DNA of 64,000 nucleotides from Paraburkholderia aspalathi (GTDB lineage Bacteria > Pseudomonadota > Gammaproteobacteria > Burkholderiales > Burkholderiaceae), in contig NZ_FPBH01000002.1 in assembly GCF_900116445.1 (NCBI RefSeq), forward strand, positions 62,001 to 126,000, read 5' to 3'. A program made the translations under genes and the position numbers. The notes beneath the pieces are model-generated. The model saw nothing but the letters and a program-made list of their open reading frames with translations, had not been told where the DNA came from and did no database searches. This document shows positions 37,072-46,601 of this stretch, one piece after another (positions within the stretch are counted from its first letter, which is position 1; each line of letters begins with the position of its first letter).

Positions 37072-38723
37072 TTTGCCGGCGACTGAAACACACGGCCGCC
37101 CAGCACCGTGCCCCACACTTCGACGTCTTTCAACTTCTCAGCCGCGACCTCGGTCGGGTCATCCGCCAGCACGGCGAAGTCCGCGAATTTGCCCACCTCG
37201 ATACTACCGATCAGATGCTCCATCTTGAGCGTATAGGCGGCCCCCAGCGTAATCGCGCGCAATGCGTCCGCCACGGGGATGCATTCGCTCTCACCCAGCA
37301 CGCGACCGCTGGCCGTCTTGCGCTGCACCGCGCACCACGCTGTAAACAGCGGGCTTAACTGCGTAATCGGCGCATCCGAATGAAAGGCATAGGGAATGCC
37401 CAGACGCCGCGCCGTTCCCGCGGCGTTCATCCGGTTCGCCCGGTCGGGGCCCATGGTCTGCGCGTAGTGCGCGTCGCCCCAGTAGTAGATATGGTTGGAG
37501 AAAAAGTTGATGCACATGCCGAGTTTCGCCGCGCGGGCCAACTGGCTCGCGTTGGCCATCTGACAGTGCTGCAGCGTGTGGCGGTGATCGCTGCGCGGAC
37601 AGGCGTCGAGCATCTTCTCGATCGCGTTCAACACGACCTCGGTGGCTTCATCGCCGTTGGTATGAATATGAAGCTGCAGCCCCGCGCGGTGAAACGGCGT
37701 AAACACTTCTTCCAACTGGCTCGGCGGAATCAGCCACAAGCCGTTCGGGTGCCCGCCGACATAACCCGGCCATTTAAGCCGCGCCGTAAAGCCCTGAATC
37801 GACCCATCGACGATAAATTTAACCGGGCCAAACCGCAATTTCTCCGTGCTGTCGTGAATGGCCGCCAGTACTTTTTCGACGCCGTTATCGGGGCTTCGCT
37901 GCGGAGCAAACGCGGGCACGATTCTGACCGGATACTGCGGGTCGGCTGTGACTTCGCGCAGGTTGCGATTGCCCAGCGCGGACAGATCGTTGACCAGATC
38001 CGTCGCGGTGGTCACGCCCGCGAGTTGCGCGACCTTGCCGAAGTTCCAGATGGCCTCGGTCTTTTCGCTCGCCGCAATGGAAAGCTGGCTGCCTATCACC
38101 TGATACACCGGGAACATGGCGGCGAATTCCTGCAGCTCGCCGGTTGGCCGGCCTTCGCTATCCTTGTCGATCCCGTCGATGTCCGTGTCTTCGTCAATAC
38201 CGGCGAGCGCCAGCATGGCGGAGTTGACGTTCATCAGGTGCACACTCGCGTGCAGCACGACAATGGGGCGGCTCGCGGAAACGGTATCGAGTTCTCTAAC
38301 CGACAGACGGCTCGCGCCGAAGAAAATCGGATCGAAGCCCCACGCGAGCAGCGGCGCCTCAGCGTCCGTCATGACGCGTTGCGCTTCGGCGAGCCGTTCG
38401 ATCACCTCGTCCAGCGTTTTTAGTCCTCGCCACAGTTTGCCGTCAGGGCCGAGCCGGTCGTAGTAGCCGAGATACACGGCATCCCACATGGCGCCTTCCA
38501 TCAGATGACAATGCCCTTCGACGAGACCGGGCATCAGCACCTTGTCCTGGAACGTGTCGACGATCTCAGCCTCGCCCCAGCGGCTCACGTCCTCCAGATT
38601 ACCGACGGAGAGAATTCTGCCGTCTCGCACGGCAACATGCGTGGCCTGCGGCTGGGCCGGATTCATCGTCAGAATTTTTCTGGCAACGAAGACAGTGATG
38701 GGACTTCGTTCAATCCGATTCAT
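37068..38723 (-). CDS. YtcJ-type metal-dependent amidohydrolase
   Basis: A 551-residue amidohydrolase of the YtcJ/LAF3 group. GLVEGHCHL gives the N-terminal HxH metal pair, HIHTNGDEA and HTLQHCQ the later histidines, and AFHSDAPITQLSP the catalytic aspartate. The enzyme hydrolyses an amide, urethane or lactam-like bond; substrate unknown. It is between an SSS symporter upstream and a COG0523 GTPase downstream, all on one strand, suggesting import, hydrolysis and metal supply in one unit. Confidence 0.88.
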   Translation of the reverse strand: MNRIERSPITVFVARKILTMNPAQPQATHVAVRDGRILSVGNLEDVSRWGEAEIVDTFQDKVLMPGLVEGHCHLMEGAMWDAVYLGYYDRLGPDGKLWRGLKTLDEVIERLAEAQRVMTDAEAPLLAWGFDPIFFGASRLSVRELDTVSASRPIVVLHASVHLMNVNSAMLALAGIDEDTDIDGIDKDSEGRPTGELQEFAAMFPVYQVIGSQLSIAASEKTEAIWNFGKVAQLAGVTTATDLVNDLSALGNRNLREVTADPQYPVRIVPAFAPQRSPDNGVEKVLAAIHDSTEKLRFGPVKFIVDGSIQGFTARLKWPGYVGGHPNGLWLIPPSQLEEVFTPFHRAGLQLHIHTNGDEATEVVLNAIEKMLDACPRSDHRHTLQHCQMANASQLARAAKLGMCINFFSNHIYYWGDAHYAQTMGPDRANRMNAAGTARRLGIPYAFHSDAPITQLSPLFTAWCAVQRKTASGRVLGESECIPVADALRAITLGAAYTLKMEHLIGSIEVGKFADFAVLADDPTEVAAEKLKDVEVWGTVLGGRVFQSPAK

Positions 38724-38761
38724 GGATAGCTGTTCTTTGGTTTAGGACACAGGCCGAATGA

Positions 38762-40147
38762 TCAGGACAGCGCATGCACCGGCTTACGCTTCCAACCATG
38801 GTTCAGCACCGCAGTCACCGCGATATTGATCACGAGACACAGCAGGCCAAGGTTGAATCCGCCGAGATCGACATGAAGGATGTAAAGGATGATCGCGAGG
38901 ATCTGGCCAGTCAGAATACCCGTTGCGACAGCGGCTGGCTTGACTCGAAGCGAAAACAGAATGACCATCACGCCCGGGAAAAACTGGGTCACGCCGTAGT
39001 ACGCGGTATTGATTAGGGTGAGCATCAGATTCGGCGTCAGCAAGGTCATCACGATCGAGACCAGCAGGTAGACCACGATCACGGTCTTAGCGGTGGCTTT
39101 CTGCCTGCTCTCGGGCATCTTCGGCAACAGATTGCGCGTCACGAGCGGGCCGATGGCGAGGCAGATACCCGTCAGTACCAGCAGACCCGAAAGCGCGGCG
39201 CCGGCCGCGACCAGACCCAGCAACCAGCCCGGCAGCAGCCGGATCGCTGCCGCAAAGAACGCTTCATTCGGCGACGCGAGATGCAGGTTCTGACTGATCG
39301 CATAGTACGAAGCGATGACCAGAAACGGATACATCAGCATGTACAGCGGCATGGCAACCTGCGTGCGCCGGATCGTGTTCGGACTGGTGGCCGTGAAGAA
39401 GACCTGCACGGCGAACGGCATCACGTAGAACCCCAGCGACTGGAAGAGCATGGTGCTCATCGAAAACGTCAATTGACTGGCGATCATGCTGTTGCTGACG
39501 TGCAGGCTCGCTGCATGAAAGACTTCCGTGACGCCGGATTGCCACGAAACCGCGAGTCCGGTAATCACAATCGCCACGACCATCAGCACGTCTTTCAGGA
39601 TCGCAATGTACGCCGAAGCCCGCACACCGGAAATGGCGATGTAGGTAAATGCCAGCATCGCTGAAATCAGAATCAGATAGAGCGGCTGAAAATTCCAGCC
39701 GAGGCCCTTGAACGCGGCAACGAGCCCCGTGAACTGCAACTCGCCCCAGGGCAGCAGGAACAGAATCGCCGACCCGGCGACGATCACCTCAAGCGCACGG
39801 TTGCTGAAATAGCCTTTGAACAGGTCGGGCAGCGTAATCGCGTTATAGCGTTTGCCGGCCTCCCAGATTTTCGGCCCGATGAAATAGCCGACGGGATACG
39901 CCAGCAGGATGTATCCCAGGAACCAGACTCCATACGTGGGGCCCTTCGCATAGATGCCGCCTGGAAAGCCAACCATCGTGCCGATACTGTAGATTTCGCC
40001 CGCAGCGAGAAAGAACACCAGATACGCGCCAAACTGCCGGGACGCGACAAAGAAGTCATGAACGCTTTGCGCGCCATGTCCTTTCTTGGACCGTATCGCC
40101 AGATACAGCGAAAAGAGAATCAAACCGAGAAAGACAACGGTGGACAT
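38762..40147 (-). CDS. Sodium:solute symporter (SSS family)
   Basis: A 461-residue protein with about 13 membrane segments. The start FLGLILFSLYLAIRSKKG, the DFFVASRQFGAYLVFF segment and the AGEIYSIGTMVGFPG segment are typical of PanF/PutP-like symporters. It is 38 bases upstream of the amidohydrolase gene and 18 bases downstream of the DUF3311 gene, so it likely imports the amidohydrolase substrate with sodium. Confidence 0.88.
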   Translation of the reverse strand: MSTVVFLGLILFSLYLAIRSKKGHGAQSVHDFFVASRQFGAYLVFFLAAGEIYSIGTMVGFPGGIYAKGPTYGVWFLGYILLAYPVGYFIGPKIWEAGKRYNAITLPDLFKGYFSNRALEVIVAGSAILFLLPWGELQFTGLVAAFKGLGWNFQPLYLILISAMLAFTYIAISGVRASAYIAILKDVLMVVAIVITGLAVSWQSGVTEVFHAASLHVSNSMIASQLTFSMSTMLFQSLGFYVMPFAVQVFFTATSPNTIRRTQVAMPLYMLMYPFLVIASYYAISQNLHLASPNEAFFAAAIRLLPGWLLGLVAAGAALSGLLVLTGICLAIGPLVTRNLLPKMPESRQKATAKTVIVVYLLVSIVMTLLTPNLMLTLINTAYYGVTQFFPGVMVILFSLRVKPAAVATGILTGQILAIILYILHVDLGGFNLGLLCLVINIAVTAVLNHGWKRKPVHALS

Positions 40148-40165
40148 CCTGGCTCTCCTGCTGCT

Positions 40166-40375
40166 TCAGTGGGTTTGCGGATCGGCTTCTTCCGCGCGAC
40201 GATCGAACAGACGCCAGCACACCTGCAGGCAGATGGACGTCAGGACAAACCACGCGAAAATCCACGCATAGATGAACGGCACGCCGAAGACGAATCGATC
40301 GACCGAAGCGACCCAGGGCAGCAGGCCTATCACACCGATATAGGGGATGCCGATCCCGATCAGGAACTTGAGCAT
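40166..40375 (-). CDS. DUF3311 small membrane protein
   Basis: A 69-residue protein with two membrane helices (about 5-25 and 36-58) and a charged C-terminus. DUF3311 proteins are found directly before SSS symporters such as panthothenate-type carriers, as here. Function is not established; an accessory subunit like YhdT next to PanF is the obvious comparison. Confidence 0.8.
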   Translation of the reverse strand: MLKFLIGIGIPYIGVIGLLPWVASVDRFVFGVPFIYAWIFAWFVLTSICLQVCWRLFDRRAEEADPQTH

Positions 40376-40737
40376 GAAGTCTCCGTCTGCTTTTCGTAAG
40401 CGATGAAATCGTCTCTGCTGAATCCGCCTGCCTATGCAGGACTGGCCCGGGGTAGCGGCGATCCGCGGCGAGCGGATGTGGCACAGCGGCCATAGCAGAT
40501 GAGTTCAGTATCGGTGGCCGAAAATGCACCTGACTAGTACCAGCGATAATAAATCGCCTGGTCCACATGAGGGGCCATGAGCGGGCATTGCACCCGCTTC
40601 TACGAATATGGCCAGGTCGTTTTTACGTGACTAACGCGATCAACCGGCAACGCAGCAGCCAAGCTGCTCACGAGATGTTCGAGCCGGCGAAGCGCCGATA
40701 CTGCCCAGCGCGCCGCTCTTTTTACGGTTCGTCCCGC
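40376..40737. other. Intergenic stretch without a gene
   Basis: 362 bases between the DUF3311 start and the stop of the MFS exporter gene. It must hold the promoter of the DUF3311-SSS-amidohydrolase-GTPase unit. A short inverted repeat AGCGGG/CCCGCT lies at about 40582-40600, and an imperfect one (CCAGCGAT/ATCGCCTGG) at about 40541-40562. No open frame looks real. Confidence 0.6.
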
Positions 40738-42117
40738 TTACCAGGCATCGCTGCCCGCATAACGCGCCGCCACGGCCAAAGCGACACTCCAAACCAGCGC
40801 GCCCAGCAGCGACAGGCCGATCGCCAGATAGACCGCCACACGAATCCCAACGTCGACTGGCTGGATCGCGCTCATCAGCGCGCCGAAGATCGCGACGCCA
40901 AAAGCGGCCCCTGTCTGCCGGCTCGCATTGAGCACGCCCGCCCCGACGCCGGCACGCGCCTTGTCCACTGCTGTCATCAGCGCAGCGGTCGCCGCCGGCG
41001 AAATCGCCCCCGCCGCGAAACCGACGGCGGGAAAGCAAAGCGCAATACGCCAGTACGGCGCATCGTCCGCGAGCGCGACGAGCCCAACGAAACCCACTGC
41101 ATACAGCAGGAAGCCGGCACAAACGAGCCGGTGCGCACCATACGTCCGGTTCAACGCACCGGATGCAAAGCTGCCGATGGCCACCATCACGGTCAGCGGC
41201 AGGAATGCGAGGCCGGTCTGCAATGGCGACCATCCGCGGGCAGACTGGAAGTACAAGCTCAGCAGGAAAAACAGGCCATAGAAAATCAGACCGGAAATCA
41301 GCGAAACGAATGCCGACGCGGAAAACACGGGACTACGAAAGAAGCCTAACGGCAGCATCGGTTGTTTGCGCCTGCCCTCGGCCAGCGCGAATGCAACCCA
41401 GGCGGCAAGCGCAATCACCGCACCAGCCCGTATCACGGCCGCCTGCCATCCGAGCTTCGCCCCCTCGATCAGCACGGCTACCGACGCGCCAAGCGCAACA
41501 ACGGCAAGCAGTTGCCCGGCGACATCCATCGACCTGTCCGAGCTGGCCGGCCGCACCGCACCGATGCGCGTGGTCAGCCACGCGCCGATCAGCGCGATCG
41601 GCACGTTCACCAGAAAAATACTGCGCCAGCCGAGCAGATGAGTTAGCAGACCACCGGCGAGAGGCCCCGCCGCCATCGCGATACCGCCGCATCCGGCCAA
41701 TACGCCGATCGCGCTCGCGCGCTGCCGGGCAACCGGAAAGGCATGATTGATCAGGGTCAGCGAACACGGCACCAATAATGCCGCGCCGACACCTTGCAAT
41801 ACCCGCGCAACCACCAGAATCTGCAAATCCGGCGCCAATCCACATAACGCCGATGCGCAAGCGAAGACCAGCAGTCCGGCGAGATAGACCGTTTTCGCGC
41901 CGATCCGGTCGCCTAGCGCGCCGCCGCTAAACAGCAGGCTGGCAAACGTCAGCGTGTAAGCGTTGACCACCCACTGCAGCCCGGCAATATCCGAACCCAG
42001 ACTGGCCGCAACCGGCTCAAGCGCGACGTTTACGATCGACGTATCCAGGATGACAATGACGTAGCTGAGGCTCGTCGCAATCAACACCCGCTTCTGATAT
42101 TCACGTTTATCGTTCAA
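40738..42117 (-). CDS. MFS drug-type exporter, DHA2 (EmrB/QacA) family
   Basis: A 459-residue transporter with about 14 membrane segments. VILDTSIVNVAL is the DHA2 motif D1 and GALGDRIGAKTVYLAG the loop 2-3 motif A; RVLQGVGAALLVP and GGLLTHLLGWRSIFLVNVPI complete the family pattern. It exports lipophilic or cationic compounds by proton exchange. It is divergent from an ArsR-like regulator (148 bases apart), a usual repressor/efflux pair. Confidence 0.9.
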   Translation of the reverse strand: MNDKREYQKRVLIATSLSYVIVILDTSIVNVALEPVAASLGSDIAGLQWVVNAYTLTFASLLFSGGALGDRIGAKTVYLAGLLVFACASALCGLAPDLQILVVARVLQGVGAALLVPCSLTLINHAFPVARQRASAIGVLAGCGGIAMAAGPLAGGLLTHLLGWRSIFLVNVPIALIGAWLTTRIGAVRPASSDRSMDVAGQLLAVVALGASVAVLIEGAKLGWQAAVIRAGAVIALAAWVAFALAEGRRKQPMLPLGFFRSPVFSASAFVSLISGLIFYGLFFLLSLYFQSARGWSPLQTGLAFLPLTVMVAIGSFASGALNRTYGAHRLVCAGFLLYAVGFVGLVALADDAPYWRIALCFPAVGFAAGAISPAATAALMTAVDKARAGVGAGVLNASRQTGAAFGVAIFGALMSAIQPVDVGIRVAVYLAIGLSLLGALVWSVALAVAARYAGSDAW

Positions 42118-42265
42118 GAGTTTCAGCCCCTATTTTCTGCTTCGCCGTTGACTATAAGGCGACCCACACAGAGAATGCTTCGGGCTGTATCGAAGTATGC
42201 GTACGGACAACTGTTCACCTGCCGGCAGGCGTCGCTCACGCATTAATGACGGACATTGCACATAA

Positions 42266-42970
42266 ATGGGTCAGCACAATATTTCGAGCGTTGCACACCT
42301 GATCGCCGAACCGGTTCGTTCGGTGATGCTGATCACGCTCGCCGACGGCAGCACCATGTCGGCCGGCGCGCTTGCAGCCGCGGCGGGCGTGACTGCCCAG
42401 ACCGCCAGCTCGCACCTCGCCAAGCTGCTCGACGGCGGCTTGCTGAGCGTGGAAAGCAAGGGCCGGCATCGCTATTACCGGCTCGCCGGCGCGCACGTTT
42501 CGCACGTGCTTGAAAGCCTCGCGTCGGTTGGCCCGGTCACCCCGGCCTGGCGCAATACGCCGAATCGCTCGGCGCAGGCGCTACGTTTCGCGCGCTGCTG
42601 CTATGACCATCTGGCGGGCCAGATCAGCATCGCTGTGACGCAAAGCATGCTCACGCGGGGTTTCATCGTCGAGGCGAGCGAGCGCCGCTACGCGCTCACC
42701 ACATCCGGCCACACGTGGCTGCAGCAACTCGGCATCGATATCGGCGAGCTGCCCGTCGGCCAAACGGAACTGGCCCGCCAATGTCTCGATTGGACCGAGC
42801 GGCAGTTTCACGTCGCGGGGCCGTTAGGCGCCCGGCTGATGGATGCCTTTCTTGCATGGGGCTGGGTGCGCAAATCTTCCACCACGCGATCGGTGGCCGT
42901 CACGGCGCTCGGCTGGGATGGACTCAAGACGCACTTCGGCATAGTGCGCGAGACAGTCGAAACTGGTTAA
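42266..42970 (+). CDS. ArsR-like winged-helix regulator (long form)
   Basis: A 234-residue regulator. Residues 1-85 are an ArsR-type winged helix (LAAAAGVTAQTASSHLAKLL); the remaining 150 residues are a C-terminal extension with RFARCCYDHLAGQISIAVTQ, a layout known from ArsR-type repressors such as those next to MFS pumps. It most likely represses the divergent exporter. CC at the start of the extension is not a clear metal site. Confidence 0.85.
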   Translation: MGQHNISSVAHLIAEPVRSVMLITLADGSTMSAGALAAAAGVTAQTASSHLAKLLDGGLLSVESKGRHRYYRLAGAHVSHVLESLASVGPVTPAWRNTPNRSAQALRFARCCYDHLAGQISIAVTQSMLTRGFIVEASERRYALTTSGHTWLQQLGIDIGELPVGQTELARQCLDWTERQFHVAGPLGARLMDAFLAWGWVRKSSTTRSVAVTALGWDGLKTHFGIVRETVETG

Positions 42971-43058
42971 AAGCGTCAGGTCACGTAGACCGCTCAATTG
43001 TTAAATCCTCGCCTCGCAGCTTCGTTTTGTTGAAGCCGGCTCACCGAGGGGAGGCAAC

Positions 43059-44648
43059 ATGCACGCACCGAGACATCATCGCGGAGCTGATCGGCCGCCG
43101 CATCTGAGAGCGGTCAAGCCAACCCATCAGTCGCACCCGGGATCCGGACCCGAGCCGGAACAGAAACCCAGGCAGAAGCCAGGGCCGACGCCCAAGGAAA
43201 CGGGCACCCCGCACGAAGACCGTCTTGCGAAGCTCGCAACCTTCACGTCCAACCTGCGCATGGTTTCGCTGAACCTGCTGCTTCTGATCGGCGCATGTCT
43301 TGCCGGCGCCGTGCTGTGGAAACTGCTCTCCGCACGCGAGACCGTCATCGAAAATATCTCGGTTCCCGAGGAAATCGCCAAAATCGGCTACTCCAGCGAC
43401 GTGGTCCAGTCACTCGTCGCGGGCCAACTGATCTCCCTCGAAGAGAGTGCGGCAAACGTGATACCCGCCTCTGCCAAAGAAGAAATCAGGCTCGATTCCG
43501 ACATGCCGGATTTCTCGGTGCCCGGCACCTCCATTTCCGCGAAGACGATCCTGCAGTACGTGCGCGAGGCGCTGCCGCTTCCGGTTTCGACCATCTCAGG
43601 CAGCGTAACCTGCGCCAAGGACCTCTGCACTCTGCACCTGGTCCTGGTGGAACGCGGCCACGTTTATAATTTCGACACGGACGAAGGCGCAATCGCCGAT
43701 CTGAAGAAAAAACTCCCCAAAGTCGCCATTGATGTGCTGAAGAAGCACAGTCCTTATATCTACGCCTCGTACCAGTCGGCCGAAGCCCAGACGCGCTGCT
43801 ACGATGACAAGAAAGCCTGCGATTTTTCCGAGCCTGAGCGGATATTTTCGAGCATCGTCAACGCCGGAGACGAACAGCCGAACTACAAATGGGCCCTCCT
43901 CGGACTCTCGAAGATCAACGAGGCGAACCACGACTACAAAGGCGAAATCAACGCGGTCAGCCGCCTATCCACGGAATACCCGTCGTCCTGGAGCTTCTAT
44001 AACTGGGGCGTCGCACTCAGCGAGCTCGGTTGCCACAAACAGGCGATCGGCGCGTTCGAACGATCCATTGCCTTGCATTCGTCACGGGAGGCGGCGTTCA
44101 ATGCAATTGGCCGCGCCTGGCTGGCACTGGCGAGGCAAGCACCTGACCGCCATTCCGCCGAAGCGGAGTCCGACCTGCAAAATGCGCGCGACGATTTCCA
44201 TATCGCCGTTTATCTGAAACCGGACTATCAGGAAGCGCACGTCAATCTGGCGGAGTCGCTCAAGCTGCTCGACGATGACAGCGGCGCGCGCCGCGAATAC
44301 TTGAGCGCCATCAAGATGGATCCGACACGCGCGGGGCTCGCCTATGCCAGGTACGCCGAACTGGTCCGGAATCCGAAAGAGCGGAGTGAGCTCCTCGGCC
44401 TTGCAAGCTGGGCCGACAGCTTGCACAAGGAATGCCGCGCGAGTAACTCGACCTCACTGCTCGAGTCGCAAGGTTGCAGCGTCGCCATGCAGGCGGAAAC
44501 AACTCACTTCGCTGACACAGGAAGTTATGCTGGAATCGAGACCGTTGCAGCAACGGCGGCTTCGGCACCCGACTGCCAAAGCCTCGCGGTCGATAACATA
44601 CTCGGGCCCAAAGATGGCTTGCCCGACATTCCGGAGATTGCACCGTAA
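43059..44648 (+). CDS. TPR-containing single-pass membrane protein, function unknown
   Basis: A 529-residue protein I cannot name. It has a Pro/Lys-rich cytoplasmic start (residues 20-50), one membrane helix at about 69-90, a middle domain with four spaced cysteines (SVTCAKDLCTLH, and two in CYDDKKACDF near 250), then tetratricopeptide-like repeats from about 265 to 440 (NWGVALSELGCHKQAIGAFERSIAL is the clearest). GGGGAGGCAAC precedes the ATG. The large domain is periplasmic by topology. It stands alone between a plus-strand regulator and a minus-strand ABC operon. Confidence 0.7.
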   Translation: MHAPRHHRGADRPPHLRAVKPTHQSHPGSGPEPEQKPRQKPGPTPKETGTPHEDRLAKLATFTSNLRMVSLNLLLLIGACLAGAVLWKLLSARETVIENISVPEEIAKIGYSSDVVQSLVAGQLISLEESAANVIPASAKEEIRLDSDMPDFSVPGTSISAKTILQYVREALPLPVSTISGSVTCAKDLCTLHLVLVERGHVYNFDTDEGAIADLKKKLPKVAIDVLKKHSPYIYASYQSAEAQTRCYDDKKACDFSEPERIFSSIVNAGDEQPNYKWALLGLSKINEANHDYKGEINAVSRLSTEYPSSWSFYNWGVALSELGCHKQAIGAFERSIALHSSREAAFNAIGRAWLALARQAPDRHSAEAESDLQNARDDFHIAVYLKPDYQEAHVNLAESLKLLDDDSGARREYLSAIKMDPTRAGLAYARYAELVRNPKERSELLGLASWADSLHKECRASNSTSLLESQGCSVAMQAETTHFADTGSYAGIETVAATAASAPDCQSLAVDNILGPKDGLPDIPEIAP

Positions 44649-44684
44649 AATCGGGCGCAGCACCCCGCGCATACAAGCACTGTA

Positions 44685-45518
44685 TCAATGGCTGACTGCG
44701 CCGCGATCCGAGCGGCGCTCGACAAAACGCCTCACGTAGTCATCCGCGGGGCGCGTCAGGATCTCGTTGGGCGTCCCTTCCTGCACGAGTTTGCCGTCGC
44801 GCAGAATCGCGATGCGGTTGCCGATCCGCAGTGCTTCGTCGAGATCGTGCGTGATAAATACGATGGTCTTCTTCAGCGTCGCCTGCAGTTGCAGCAACTG
44901 GTCCTGCATTTCCGTGCGAATCAGCGGGTCGAGCGCGGAAAATGCTTCGTCCATCAGCAGCACGTCCGTATCCGCGGCAAGCGCACGGGCCAAGCCGACC
45001 CGCTGACGCATGCCACCGGATAACTCGTCCGGATAGTGTTCGTCGTAGCCGTTCAGGCCCACCTTGCCGAGCCAGACACGGGCTTTCTCATTGGCTTCGG
45101 TCTTGCGTTCGCCACGCACACGCAATGCATACGCCGTATTGTCGAGCACGGTCTGATGCGGCAACAGTCCGAAATTCTGGAACACCATGCTGACCTTATA
45201 GCGGCGCAGGTCACGCAGGCCTTGCGCGCCGAGCTTGATGACATCTGAACCGTCGATCACGATCTCGCCCGCGGTCGGCTCGATCAGCCGGTTGAAATGG
45301 CGCACCAGGGTCGACTTCCCGGAACCGGACAGTCCCATGATCACGAAGATTTCGCCCGCGCCGATATTCAGGCTGACGTCGTTCAAGCCGACATTGCATC
45401 CGGTCTGGACCAGCACATCGGCTTTGCCCTTGCCGCTTCGCAACAGGTCGAGCACGCGCGCATGACTGGCCGGCGGACCGAAAAGCTTGTACACGTGGTT
45501 GACTTCAATCGCTGCCAT
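44685..45518 (-). CDS. Betaine/quaternary-amine ABC transporter, ATPase (ProV/OpuA type)
   Basis: A 277-residue ATPase with Walker [10 protein letters not shown] (62-70), signature [15 protein letters not shown], Walker [14 protein letters not shown] and ITHDLDEAL. It is the ChoV/ProV type but stops without the CBS pair that senses ionic strength in osmotic systems, so a nutritional rather than osmotic role is likely. GAGGAG before the ATG at 45518 decides the start. Last gene of a five-gene operon. Confidence 0.88.
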   Translation of the reverse strand: MAAIEVNHVYKLFGPPASHARVLDLLRSGKGKADVLVQTGCNVGLNDVSLNIGAGEIFVIMGLSGSGKSTLVRHFNRLIEPTAGEIVIDGSDVIKLGAQGLRDLRRYKVSMVFQNFGLLPHQTVLDNTAYALRVRGERKTEANEKARVWLGKVGLNGYDEHYPDELSGGMRQRVGLARALAADTDVLLMDEAFSALDPLIRTEMQDQLLQLQATLKKTIVFITHDLDEALRIGNRIAILRDGKLVQEGTPNEILTRPADDYVRRFVERRSDRGAVSH

Positions 45519-45541
45519 GTCGCTCTCCTCGCTTTTTCCAG

Positions 45542-46510
45542 TCATTTGGCCGTGCGGGTTTCGAGCCCGCCATCAGCCGCCGATGTTTCGTCCGTATTCG
45601 CGCTGCCCACACGATAAGGAATGCGCGAAGCCGCCCGGGCCTTTCTGCGCTGCGCTAATACCCGTCGCGCACGGCGGTCCTGTCCATAGCCCTGGCTGAT
45701 ACGGTCGATCACGATTGCGAGGATCACGATGGCAATACCCGCCTGCGTCCCCTTGCCCACGTCGAGGGTCTGAATGCCGGCGAGCACATCTTCGCCGAGG
45801 CCGCGCGAACCGATCATCGAGGCGATCACCACCATGGAAAGCGCCATCATCGTCGTCTGGTTGATGCCGGCCATGATGCTGGGCCGCGCCAGCGGCATCT
45901 GCACGTTCACCAGCAATTGCCAGCGCGTCGTGCCGAAGGCGCGCGCCGCCTCCACCACCTCGCTGTCCACATGGCGGATGCCGAGATCGGTCAGGCGAAT
46001 CAGCGGTGGCAGCGCATAGATGATGGTGGCAAGGATCGCCGGCACCTTGCCGAGGCCGAACAGCATCAGCACCGGAATCAGATAGACGAAGCTGGGCAGC
46101 GTTTGCATGACGTCGAGCGTGGGTAACAGCACGCGCCGCAGCCATGCGCTGCGCGAGGTGAGAATGCCGAGCGGCACACCTAGCGAGACCGACAGCACCG
46201 TCGCCACCAGCATCAACGCGAGAGTCTGCATCAGCTTTTCCCAGAGGCCGAAACAACCGATCGCATAGAGCAGCAGCATGAAGAAGCCGGCAACGCTCAG
46301 GCGCCGCGTTGCATTCCACGTCACCGCGCCGACCGCCAGCAGGATCAGCCACGGCGGTAGCGCGCGCAAAGCGCCTTCGAGCGGCACGAGCACATAGCGT
46401 AAGAGCGCAATGCTGAACTGGTGAAAGCTGTCGCCGTAGCGGGTAACGAACGATTGCACGGCGTCGTTCACCCAGTCGGCAATCGAAAGATGCAGAAAAA
46501 ACGAATGCAT
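45542..46510 (-). CDS. Betaine/quaternary-amine ABC transporter, permease (ProW type)
   Basis: A 322-residue permease with about six to seven membrane segments; [36 protein letters not shown] and the EAA-like [20 protein letters not shown] loop are ProW/ChoW hallmarks. GGAGGATGGGTC precedes the ATG at 46510. A 40-residue basic and polar C-terminal tail is unusual. It works with the ATPase at 44685 and the binding protein at 46602. Confidence 0.9.
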   Translation of the reverse strand: MHSFFLHLSIADWVNDAVQSFVTRYGDSFHQFSIALLRYVLVPLEGALRALPPWLILLAVGAVTWNATRRLSVAGFFMLLLYAIGCFGLWEKLMQTLALMLVATVLSVSLGVPLGILTSRSAWLRRVLLPTLDVMQTLPSFVYLIPVLMLFGLGKVPAILATIIYALPPLIRLTDLGIRHVDSEVVEAARAFGTTRWQLLVNVQMPLARPSIMAGINQTTMMALSMVVIASMIGSRGLGEDVLAGIQTLDVGKGTQAGIAIVILAIVIDRISQGYGQDRRARRVLAQRRKARAASRIPYRVGSANTDETSAADGGLETRTAK

Positions 46511-46601
46511 GACCCATCCTCCACTACACGTACACCACCTGCAGTCCGGCACGAAGCCGCAAGACTTCGTGCCGTCGAAATCCGCCTGACGTTACCGCCC
46601 G

